From: Aggregatilineales bacterium
GTDB taxonomy: Bacteria; Chloroflexota; Anaerolineae; Aggregatilineales; Phototrophicaceae
NCBI GenBank assembly: GCA_029975765.1
Contig: JARKOK010000101.1
Location: 1-32,964 of the forward strand
Length of the DNA stretch: 32,964 bases
Direction: 5' to 3'
Of this stretch, positions 25,995 through 32,964 are shown piece after piece. The translations under genes were made by a program, and so were the position numbers. The notes below the pieces were generated by a model. It saw nothing but the letters and a program-made list of their open reading frames with translations. It was not told where the DNA came from and made no database searches. The stretch's first letter is position 1. The number at the start of each line of letters is the position of its first letter.

Positions 25995-27608
25995 TTAACG
26001 ACTGCGCCGCCCGCGTTTGGGTTTGTCGTAGTCGGTGTAATCGTCGTCGTCCGGCACTTCTTCCAGTTCGCCGTCTTCGGTCAGGCGCACGCGCCGGTCA
26101 CGTTTGGGCTTTTCGTCATAGTACGCGCCCAATTTACGCTGGCGTTCGCGTTCCAGTTCTTCCTGCACCATCCGTTCACGTTTTTCAGCACCTGCGCCGT
26201 ACTTGTTGTAATAATCCATGAAGTTCGCCACGACGCCGATTCCCCAGAAGAACGTTACAATCGCCGGCCAGGGGAAGTCCAGCGCCTCAAACGAAATCTG
26301 CCCGTTGGACAGCATCGAGATGAACAAATCCTGGGAATTGGCCCACATGCCCCAGAACACCAACTGCATCACAATATAAATGGTGACGTGGATGATCAGG
26401 CCGGTGCGTTCTTCGTACCGCTTCTGAATACGCTTGCGGATACGTTCCTCATCGCTGACCGGTTTTTTGCTCTCGTCCACCGCTTCCTGGATCGAACGCG
26501 CGATTTCGGCCATCACACCGCCGCCGCGTTTCACACCTTCTTCAATCTTCCGCCCTACCTCATCCCATTTGACGTTGCCCATATCAAGGCGCGCTTCGAT
26601 CCGGGGCGGAACGGGCGGCCTGGGTGGAACCGGCGCGGGGATGGACACGTACCGTCCGGCTTTCGCCGGGGTGTTGGCTGGCCGCGCCTGGGGATCGCTC
26701 AGCGTGGGCGAATCGTCCATCAGGTGTGACGGCGCTTCAGCCTGCGTCCAGACCTGCGCGGTCGGCAGCGCCCGCAGGCCGGACTCGGTGAGCGCCTGCC
26801 GGAAATCGGCCATCAGCTCATTGGCCGAGGCGTACCGTTCGGCGGGGTCTTTTGCCAGCGCCTTCACCAGCACCCGCTCGACCGCCGGGGGGATGTTCGG
26901 GTTCAGGCTGCTGGGCGCGGGCAGAGGACTGTAAATGTGGTCATGAACAATGGCATAGGGGGTGTCGGCATTAAACGGCACGCGCCCTACCACCAGTTCG
27001 TACAGAATCACGCCAAAGGAATAAACATCCGTGCGCGCGTCCAGATTACGCTCGCCGCGCGCCTGCTCCGGCGAAATGTACTGCGGCGTGCCTAAAATCA
27101 TGTCCTGGCTCATCGTGCTTTCGCCCGCCTGGGCGATCCGCGCCAGTCCAAAGTCCGTCAGGTAGGGCGTACCCTGAGCGTCCATCACGATATTCGAGGG
27201 TTTAATGTCGCGGTGCAGCACCCCGCGCTGGTGAGCATAGGTCAGCGCATCGGCAATAGGTGTCATAATCTGCACCACCTGATCGAGCGGCAGCGGCCCA
27301 TCGGCCAGCAGCCCCTTCAGCGTGCGCCCTTCGATGTGCTTCATGACCAGATACGGCTGGCCGTCAGTTTCGGCAAAGTCGTAGACCGGAACGATGTGCG
27401 GATGTTCCAGCCGGGCGACAATCTGCGCCTCGCGCTCGAAGCGGCTGTGAAAGTTCGGGTCTTGCAGAAAAGCCGCGTGCATCACCTTCACGGCCACGTA
27501 GCGGTCAAGTCTGGCGTGGTGTGCCCGGTAAACAGTCGCCATTCCACCCTGACCGATCAGCCCCACGATTTGATACGGGCCGAGCATCTGCCCTTCGTAC
27601 AGCGCCAT
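25995..27608 (-). CDS. Ser/Thr protein kinase (PknB-like) with C-terminal 2TM domain and KPKR...RLTxDGE tail
   Basis: IGQGGMATVYRAHH, VAVKVM, HRDIKPSNIVMD, LTDFGLAR, GTPQYISPEQ; C-term RKRIQKRYEERTGLIIHVTIYIVMQLVFWGMW...DEKPKRDRRVRLTEDGELEEVPDDDD. Start at MALYEGQMLG preferred over 27728. Confidence 0.95.
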   Translation of the reverse strand: MALYEGQMLGPYQIVGLIGQGGMATVYRAHHARLDRYVAVKVMHAAFLQDPNFHSRFEREAQIVARLEHPHIVPVYDFAETDGQPYLVMKHIEGRTLKGLLADGPLPLDQVVQIMTPIADALTYAHQRGVLHRDIKPSNIVMDAQGTPYLTDFGLARIAQAGESTMSQDMILGTPQYISPEQARGERNLDARTDVYSFGVILYELVVGRVPFNADTPYAIVHDHIYSPLPAPSSLNPNIPPAVERVLVKALAKDPAERYASANELMADFRQALTESGLRALPTAQVWTQAEAPSHLMDDSPTLSDPQARPANTPAKAGRYVSIPAPVPPRPPVPPRIEARLDMGNVKWDEVGRKIEEGVKRGGGVMAEIARSIQEAVDESKKPVSDEERIRKRIQKRYEERTGLIIHVTIYIVMQLVFWGMWANSQDLFISMLSNGQISFEALDFPWPAIVTFFWGIGVVANFMDYYNKYGAGAEKRERMVQEELERERQRKLGAYYDEKPKRDRRVRLTEDGELEEVPDDDDYTDYDKPKRGRRSR

Positions 27609-27684
27609 CAGCGCCCCCTTGTCTCTGCCTGCTGTCTGAATTATAGACGACCTGTGGCGGGGGTTCAATTCAAAGTCCGGGCGG

Positions 27685-28194
27685 TTAAGCGCGCTTCTGC
27701 TCGCCATCGGTGTCCCATTCGTCGTCAATCACGTCCAGCACTTCGCCATCGTCCGACAGGCGCACGTACCGGTCGCGTTTGGGTTTCTCGGCGCTGTCGG
27801 CCTGCCCCTGCTCGCGCTCGATGGCGCGTTCAATCGCGCGGTCGGTCGTTTCGGCAAACACCACCTGCAAGCCATGCACCACCAGCACCAGCGCCCAGAC
27901 GCCGCCCAGCAGCGCCAGGGCCGTGGGCGGCACACGCAGCAGCAGCAGACCCACCGTGATGAACAGGAACATCACAATATGCGCGGCCAGTTCATACCGC
28001 CGCCGGTAGCGCCGTTCGATGCGGGCGCGCAGGCTCTCAAAATCGGCGCTGGCTGGTTCAGCCGCCGCTCCATAACCAGGCATCGCGCGGTGTTTTGCCT
28101 CACGCCGCGTTCGCGTCAATGCCAGCGCCATCAGCAGGCCGCCAATGGCAACGACGGTTATCAGTAAAATTTCGGCTATGCCAATTACTAACAA
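27685..28194 (-). CDS. Small membrane protein paralog with KPKR...RLSxDGE tail
   Basis: RARIERRYRRRYELAAHIVMFLFITVGLLLL...AEKPKRDRYVRLSDDGEVLDVIDDEWD; extra N-terminal TM. Confidence 0.82.
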   Translation of the reverse strand: MLVIGIAEILLITVVAIGGLLMALALTRTRREAKHRAMPGYGAAAEPASADFESLRARIERRYRRRYELAAHIVMFLFITVGLLLLRVPPTALALLGGVWALVLVVHGLQVVFAETTDRAIERAIEREQGQADSAEKPKRDRYVRLSDDGEVLDVIDDEWDTDGEQKRA

Positions 28195-28212
28195 GGCTGC
28201 CTCCCGGAAATC

Positions 28213-28683
28213 TCATCCCTGCCGCTGGCGGTGTCGGGCTTCACCGGCATACTCGTCATCCACGATGTCCAGCAGTTCGCCCTCATCGGACAGACGCAGT
28301 GTGCCGCGTTTTGACTTTTCCAGCGGTTCGTCCAGCAGTTCATCGTCCAGCCCCAGCCGCGCGTATTCGATTTCGCGCACCATCAGCCGCTTGCGATGCC
28401 GGTCGCTCCAGCCTTTGGAACTGAGCGAAAAGGCCGACAGCCCGTGCATGAACAATCCGGTCGCCCAGCCGATGGACAGCATAATCAACATGCCGAGGGT
28501 ATCGTCCGACAGGAAAAAGCTGGAGGAAGTATTCGGCACCAGCACCCACGCCAGCAGCATGAAGATAAAAAAGATCAGGCTGTTAGCCATAAACAGCGCC
28601 ATCTGTCCCCGGCGGCGTTCCTGCTGAAGTTCCACCTCGACCCGGCGACGGATCGCGGCATAGTCCAGATGATCATTTTGCAT
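28213..28683 (-). CDS. Small membrane protein paralog with KSKR...RLSxEGE tail
   Basis: MQNDHLDYAAIRRRVEVELQQERRRGQMALFM...LEKSKRGTLRLSDEGELLDIVDDEYA; start at 28683 by alignment with the upstream paralog. Confidence 0.82.
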   Translation of the reverse strand: MQNDHLDYAAIRRRVEVELQQERRRGQMALFMANSLIFFIFMLLAWVLVPNTSSSFFLSDDTLGMLIMLSIGWATGLFMHGLSAFSLSSKGWSDRHRKRLMVREIEYARLGLDDELLDEPLEKSKRGTLRLSDEGELLDIVDDEYAGEARHRQRQG

Positions 28684-28694
28684 GGCGTTCCTCA
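28621..28694. repeat. Tandem-duplicated gene-junction segment, copy 1 (partner 29093-29166)
   Basis: 74-bp segment near-identical to 29093-29166, spanning a stop/start overlap in both cases. Confidence 0.75.
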
Positions 28695-29155
28695 CGTTTC
28701 GATTTGTCGTCCGGCCAGCTGTCTTCGATAATATCCAGCAGTTCCCCTTCATCGGTCAGGCGCAGTCTGCCGCTGGCCGGGGATGGATTCTGGTGCGTTA
28801 GCCGCTCCGCCAGACCGGCATCCTGGTCGAGCCGCAGATCTTCGATGATCTGGACCGTCAGCCGCCGGCGCATATTCCGTGCCCAGCCGGGCGAATTGAT
28901 GACGAAGGTGGACAGCCCGTGAAACACCAGCGCCACGATCCAGCCGGCCGCCAGGAAATAAACGACCGACAGCACGCTGTCCCGATTAACAAAATCGGTG
29001 GCATCAGGCAGCGCCAGCAGCAGCATGACCACAAACAGCACAAAGATAAAACCACTCAGCAGGAACAAGACCATCTGGCGCTGGAAACGTTTCTGCTGGA
29101 GTTCCACTTCGACGCGGCGGCGGATCGCGGCATAGTCCAGGTCATCGTTGTACAT
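28673..29155 (-). CDS. Small membrane protein paralog with degenerate RLTxEGE tail
   Basis: MYNDDLDYAAIRRRVEVELQQKRFQRQMVLFLL...SGRLRLTDEGELLDIIEDSWPDD. Confidence 0.82.
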   Translation of the reverse strand: MYNDDLDYAAIRRRVEVELQQKRFQRQMVLFLLSGFIFVLFVVMLLLALPDATDFVNRDSVLSVVYFLAAGWIVALVFHGLSTFVINSPGWARNMRRRLTVQIIEDLRLDQDAGLAERLTHQNPSPASGRLRLTDEGELLDIIEDSWPDDKSKREERHAK

Positions 29156-29166
29156 GGCGTTCCTCA
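29093..29166. repeat. Tandem-duplicated gene-junction segment, copy 2 (partner 28621-28694)
   Basis: Near-identical alignment at a 472-bp offset. Confidence 0.75.
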
Positions 29167-29516
29167 GTATAGAGGTCGTCTTCGACTACTTCCAGCACTT
29201 CGCCGTCTTCGCTCAGTTCCAGGCGTTTGGGCTTCTCTGGCGGCTGGCTGGCTTCCAGTTCGCGGCGGGTGGCGCGGTCAACGAGACGGTTGAAAACGTT
29301 AAAGGCCAGCGCGCCATGTACCAGCAGCACGCTGCCAAAGATGAAGGTCGCAAACAGCGCGCCGATGTCATCCTCGCCGCCTGGTGTCCGGCTCACACTC
29401 AGCCACAGCACCCACATCAGCAGCAGGAAGAAGATCACGTCCAGCACAAACGACAGCCGCCAGATGAGCCGCAGCATCACCCGGCGCCGCGCGGCCTGGT
29501 AACGTGTGTCGTCCAT
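29142..29516 (-). CDS. Small membrane protein paralog with KPKR..ELSxDGE tail
   Basis: ARRRVMLRLIWRLSFVLDVIFFLLLMWVLWLSV...PEKPKRLELSEDGEVLEVVEDDLYTEE. Confidence 0.8.
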   Translation of the reverse strand: MDDTRYQAARRRVMLRLIWRLSFVLDVIFFLLLMWVLWLSVSRTPGGEDDIGALFATFIFGSVLLVHGALAFNVFNRLVDRATRRELEASQPPEKPKRLELSEDGEVLEVVEDDLYTEERHVQR

Positions 29517-29586
29517 ACGCCCTCCCCGACAACGGGCTGTAAAATCTATTGTAGTGTACGTAACAGCGGGGCAGAAAGTTGTACGT

Positions 29587-29778
29587 TTAACCTCGATTGC
29601 GGTCTTCGTCCCAGCGAATCAGTTCGGCCAGGAAGCTGTCTACCCAGATGTAGGTAAACCCAAACACCAGCGAGGGCAGCACCAGGCCAGGCAGGCCGTA
29701 GGCGCGGCTGAGGGCAACGGACAGCAGGGTGAGGAGCAGGCCGAAAAAAACGAAGATACAACCGCGATAAAGTCGCAT
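29587..29778 (-). CDS. Short two-TM hypothetical protein, tail-less, first gene of the cluster
   Basis: MRLYRGCIFVFFGLLLTLLSVALSRAYGLPGLVLPSLVFGFTYIWVDSFLAELIRWDEDRNRG; AGGAGA upstream of ATG. Confidence 0.6.
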   Translation of the reverse strand: MRLYRGCIFVFFGLLLTLLSVALSRAYGLPGLVLPSLVFGFTYIWVDSFLAELIRWDEDRNRG

Positions 29779-29833
29779 GGCAATCTCCTATCTCTGGCGC
29801 TCCTCTTTTATACCCTGAGCGGCGGGGAAACGT

Positions 29834-30694
29834 TCAAATCAGGTCTTCGACCAGCTCCATCGGCAGCGCGCCCGCGCCGACCAAACCCGGCCCGGTATGC
29901 ACGCCCAGCACCGGCGCGGCACGAATCACGTCCAGGCGAGCGACATTCAAGCGCGCGCGCAGGTCGGCGGAAAATGTCTCGGCTTTATCCGGCAGTTGGC
30001 CGTGTACGACTGTCACCCAGACCGGCTGGCTGGTGAAAGCCGACGCCAGATAGGTGCTCATAAAATTCATCGTCTGGCTGAGGGTGCGGCCTTTGCTGAG
30101 GTTGTTGTATTTACCGTCGCTCTTTTCAACGGTGATGACCGGCTTGATCTGAAGGATGCTGCCAGCCAGCGCCTGCACCCGCCCGATGCGCCCGCCGCGC
30201 GCCAGGTATTCCAGCGTTTCCAGCGTGAACACAATTTCGGTCGCCGCGCGGATCGCGTCCAGCCGTTCGATAATGCGGCGGCGATCCCAGCCGGCGCGCA
30301 CCGCCCACGCCGCCGCCAGCACCTGAAACCGCTGCGCGCAGGAGAGCGTCAGTGTATCCACCAGCGTCACGCTGGCATCCGGCATCTGGCGCTGCGCTAA
30401 CTGGGCCGTATTAAAGGTGCCGCTTAAACCCGACGAAATATGAATGGACAGCACTTCCCGCCCGGCGTCCGCCGCCTGCTGGTACAGGTGGGTGAACGTA
30501 CCGACCGATGGCTGCGAGGTGGTGGGAATCTGCGGCGACATGGCGCGCAGGCGGTTGTAAAAATCATCGGCGGAAATATCGGAGGATGAGACTTCCCCCT
30601 CTGGAAACTGGATCAACAGCGGCACAACCTGAATGCCAAACTCACGAATTTCGGCGGCGCTGAGGTCGGCGGCGCTGTCGGTGATAATCTGCAT
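29834..30694 (-). CDS. DegV family (fatty acid-binding) protein
   Basis: IITDSAADLSAAEIREFGIQVVPLLIQFPEGEV...PTTSQPSVGTFTHLYQQ...SIHISSGLSGTFNTAQLA. Confidence 0.95.
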   Translation of the reverse strand: MQIITDSAADLSAAEIREFGIQVVPLLIQFPEGEVSSSDISADDFYNRLRAMSPQIPTTSQPSVGTFTHLYQQAADAGREVLSIHISSGLSGTFNTAQLAQRQMPDASVTLVDTLTLSCAQRFQVLAAAWAVRAGWDRRRIIERLDAIRAATEIVFTLETLEYLARGGRIGRVQALAGSILQIKPVITVEKSDGKYNNLSKGRTLSQTMNFMSTYLASAFTSQPVWVTVVHGQLPDKAETFSADLRARLNVARLDVIRAAPVLGVHTGPGLVGAGALPMELVEDLI

Positions 30695-30841
30695 GGTGAC
30701 TCCCTGTATATGAAATACTGCCGCCAGAAAATTAATCTATTTTGACCATAAGCACAATGGTGAATCGTGAGGGGCTGGCAAACGCGGAACAAAAGCCGCG
30801 CCGGGACACGATAAATCATATCCCGGCAGCAGGACAACCAT

Positions 30842-32080
30842 CTACCCACCTTCGACCGTCAGCAGGCAGTTGTGCAGCAGGACGCGGCCATTGGGTGCGA
30901 TGCGTTGCAGAAAACGCGGCATCCCGCGCAGGTTCGTCACCCGGCAGTCCGGTGTTTCGGCCAGCAGCACCGGCGTGCCGGCAGGCGGCAGCGGCAGCCG
31001 CGAGAGTCCCGGCTGATCCTGCCCGTAGGGATCGTAATGGGTAAACAGCACACTCGCGCCGTCCGCCGCGATCAGTACGCTGCGCGGCATGGCGTACATC
31101 GGTGAATGACCGTCGTCGCCGGCCTGGAACAGATCGCTCTGTTCGGCCACGCCGCTCATATCCACCAGCGGCGTGATCGTGCCCGTTGTGAGGTCAGTGA
31201 TCTGTGTCCCCCACGAAACGCCGGTGCTAAAGGCGGAGTTGAGCAGATTCACCAGCAGCGTATGGTTATCCACCCAGGCAAGCTCGCGCGGCATCGTATA
31301 CTGCTGGTCCTGCCATTCGGGGAAGCCGGATCGCCGCAGGTTCGGCAGGTTGGCGATGATCTCCGCGCCGCCGTCTTTCAGGTCAATCATCCACACGCCG
31401 TTGCGCAGGTCGTCCAGTTTTTGCCCCAGCACGATCACCGCCAGCCGTGTCCCATCCGGTGATATCTGCGGCGGGAAGTAGACGCTGAGGGTCGGCAGAC
31501 CCACATCATACGAACCGATCTGTTCAGCTTCATAGCTGCCGGGCGTGGTGCGGTACAGATCGAGCGTCCATCCGTCCGCCAGCGGTTCGCTGTGGAAATA
31601 ATACAGATCGCCGTTCACCGGATTCCACGTCAGCGCATAGTCCAGCGCGAACCCGGCGTTTTCTGTTTTCGATTGCAGCCACCCGCCTTCCAGACCGTCG
31701 TCGGTCAGATTGGTGAATTCGCCGGAAGCCAGCTTGTACACCCACACATCGCTCTCGTTCAGCAGCCGGAACGGGTCTTCGGTAAAGGCGATGGCCGTGC
31801 TGTCCGGCGACCAGCGCAGCGGATTATACTCACCAAACGAGTCCGCAAACCTGTCCGGGAAGGCGTGACACTCGCCCGCTTCGGCATCGAGATCATACAG
31901 GCACAGGCCGCCGGGCGCGGCCCAGGCCGCACGCGTGCCGTCCGGCGACAGCGTGAGTGACGCGTTCACCGGCGCGAGGGCTTCCAGCGCGGGCAGCAGA
32001 TCATCTGTTTGTTTAACCTGGGCGCTCACCACGCCGGCCAGCAGCAGCGCCGCCAGCAGCGCCCCCCAAATTCGCAGCAT
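30842..32080 (-). CDS. Exported TolB-like beta-propeller protein
   Basis: Signal peptide MLRIWGALLAALLLAGVVSAQ; repeated SPDGTRAAWA / SPDSTAIAFTEDP / SPDGTRLAVIV motifs. Confidence 0.8.
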   Translation of the reverse strand: MLRIWGALLAALLLAGVVSAQVKQTDDLLPALEALAPVNASLTLSPDGTRAAWAAPGGLCLYDLDAEAGECHAFPDRFADSFGEYNPLRWSPDSTAIAFTEDPFRLLNESDVWVYKLASGEFTNLTDDGLEGGWLQSKTENAGFALDYALTWNPVNGDLYYFHSEPLADGWTLDLYRTTPGSYEAEQIGSYDVGLPTLSVYFPPQISPDGTRLAVIVLGQKLDDLRNGVWMIDLKDGGAEIIANLPNLRRSGFPEWQDQQYTMPRELAWVDNHTLLVNLLNSAFSTGVSWGTQITDLTTGTITPLVDMSGVAEQSDLFQAGDDGHSPMYAMPRSVLIAADGASVLFTHYDPYGQDQPGLSRLPLPPAGTPVLLAETPDCRVTNLRGMPRFLQRIAPNGRVLLHNCLLTVEGG

Positions 32081-32187
32081 AACAACCTCCGTTAAGAGCA
32101 GTCCGTCCTGCCTTCATTATGCGCGATTTAACAGGGGCTGCCATGCGGCTTTGGATGGAGATTTAGAGGAAAAGGGAACTGCTGAAA

Positions 32188-32811
32188 TTACAGCGCCAGC
32201 GTTGCTACGCCGTTGAGTTTTTCGGCGCGGGCGGCGGGCAGCACCACCAGCGGCGACTCGTCGCGGTAGTCCAGCGCCAGCGTGGTAAAGGCCACCGGCT
32301 CTGACCGCAGCAGCAGGCCGGGCGAGGTCGCCAGCTTGAGTGTGATCGCTTCGGCGGTCTGCCAGGCATCGGGCGTGGTGTAGGGGTACACACACACGGT
32401 CTGCGCCGCGCCGCGCACGCCGCGTCCCAGCAGCCGCTGGCGCTGACCGAAACTCGGCCAGCGTTCAACCTGCGCCAGCACTACGTCAGGGTAGCGCCGC
32501 AGCCGGTCTTTGAGATACTCGGTGAACGCGCCGGGGTACATCACCTGAATCACCGCCCGCCGGATGCCGCCGCGCCCGCTTTCGTCGCGCAAATCCGTCA
32601 CCGTTACCTCGGACAGCGCCACGCGGCCATCATCCAGCGGAAAACTTTTAAGCGACCGCGCCCCGATATACGTATTCCAGCCCTGGCCGCGTGGCATCGC
32701 GCTGCGCCAGATGGTCTTGAGCAGCGTTTCAGGGTAGCCCCGCGTGGGCGAGGTGAAATTGTAGCCGCGTTCGTGGCCTTCAAACACGTATTCGAGGACA
32801 AGTGGCTGCAT
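32188..32811 (-). CDS. Hypothetical protein; start codon 16 nt from the terminal repeat boundary
   Basis: 207-aa ORF MQPLVLEYVFEGHERGYNFTSPTRGYPETLLKTIWRS...; faint resemblance to GTPase-associated (GAP1-N) domains, not relied upon. Confidence 0.65.
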   Translation of the reverse strand: MQPLVLEYVFEGHERGYNFTSPTRGYPETLLKTIWRSAMPRGQGWNTYIGARSLKSFPLDDGRVALSEVTVTDLRDESGRGGIRRAVIQVMYPGAFTEYLKDRLRRYPDVVLAQVERWPSFGQRQRLLGRGVRGAAQTVCVYPYTTPDAWQTAEAITLKLATSPGLLLRSEPVAFTTLALDYRDESPLVVLPAARAEKLNGVATLAL

Positions 32812-32827
32812 GGTCGCCGCTTTCTAA

Positions 32828-32964
32828 TAGGGCCTTATGCTAGATAGGGAAAGCCAAAGCCTTGATCTGCAAGGGCTGAGGCCAACCGAGAAGACGATTA
32901 AGATAAATGGACAAGGTATGAGCGGTCAATTTGGTCAACAAGCGGGTACACAAGCCCCAAAAGG
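32828..32964. repeat. Right copy of the 137-bp perfect terminal inverted repeat
   Basis: Direct comparison with 1-137. Confidence 0.97.

Noticed and set aside
25902-26729. 275-aa plus-strand ORF opposite the 2TM/kinase genes
   Set aside because: Antisense to genes with clear domain signatures; no recognisable motif.
32188-32811. Assignment of the right-end protein to GTPase-associated conflict systems
   Set aside because: Only a faint resemblance from memory; no partner genes in the window, so left as hypothetical.

Overview
This 32,964 bp window looks like a Chloroflexota-type bacterial contig; that placement is inferred from gene content and repeat style, with no search run. It carries about 29 supportable protein-coding genes. 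I saw no rRNA, tRNA or CRISPR array. Ordinary genes include radA, a PPOX-type oxidoreductase, a C_GCAxxG_C_C protein, a permease/TIGR03943 pair, an HNH endonuclease pair, MFS, hydantoinase-like, SRPBCC, GNAT, DinB, PIG-L deacetylase, GAF, GT4 and DegV. The main points of interest are: (1) a 2,247-aa protein at 14892-21635 combining an STK, a TIR, an nSTAND NTPase, one TM helix, a heptad-phased Thr/Pro/Ala stalk and about 14 WD40 repeats; (2) a minus-strand cluster at 25493-29778 of paralogous small two-TM proteins, most ending in a shared 'KPKR..RL[ST]xDGE..(V/I)xDD' tail, with one member fused to a Ser/Thr kinase and a tandem duplication visible at gene junctions; (3) a likely attenuator (19-codon leader ORF plus a stem overlapping the start region) upstream of an MFS transporter; (4) a bacterial Thg1-like 3'-5' polymerase next to a nucleotidyltransferase/GHMP-kinase-like fusion; (5) a dispersed repeat forming the signal peptide of a putative lipoprotein; (6) a perfect 137-bp inverted repeat at the two ends of the window. 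Domain calls are from motif reading only.
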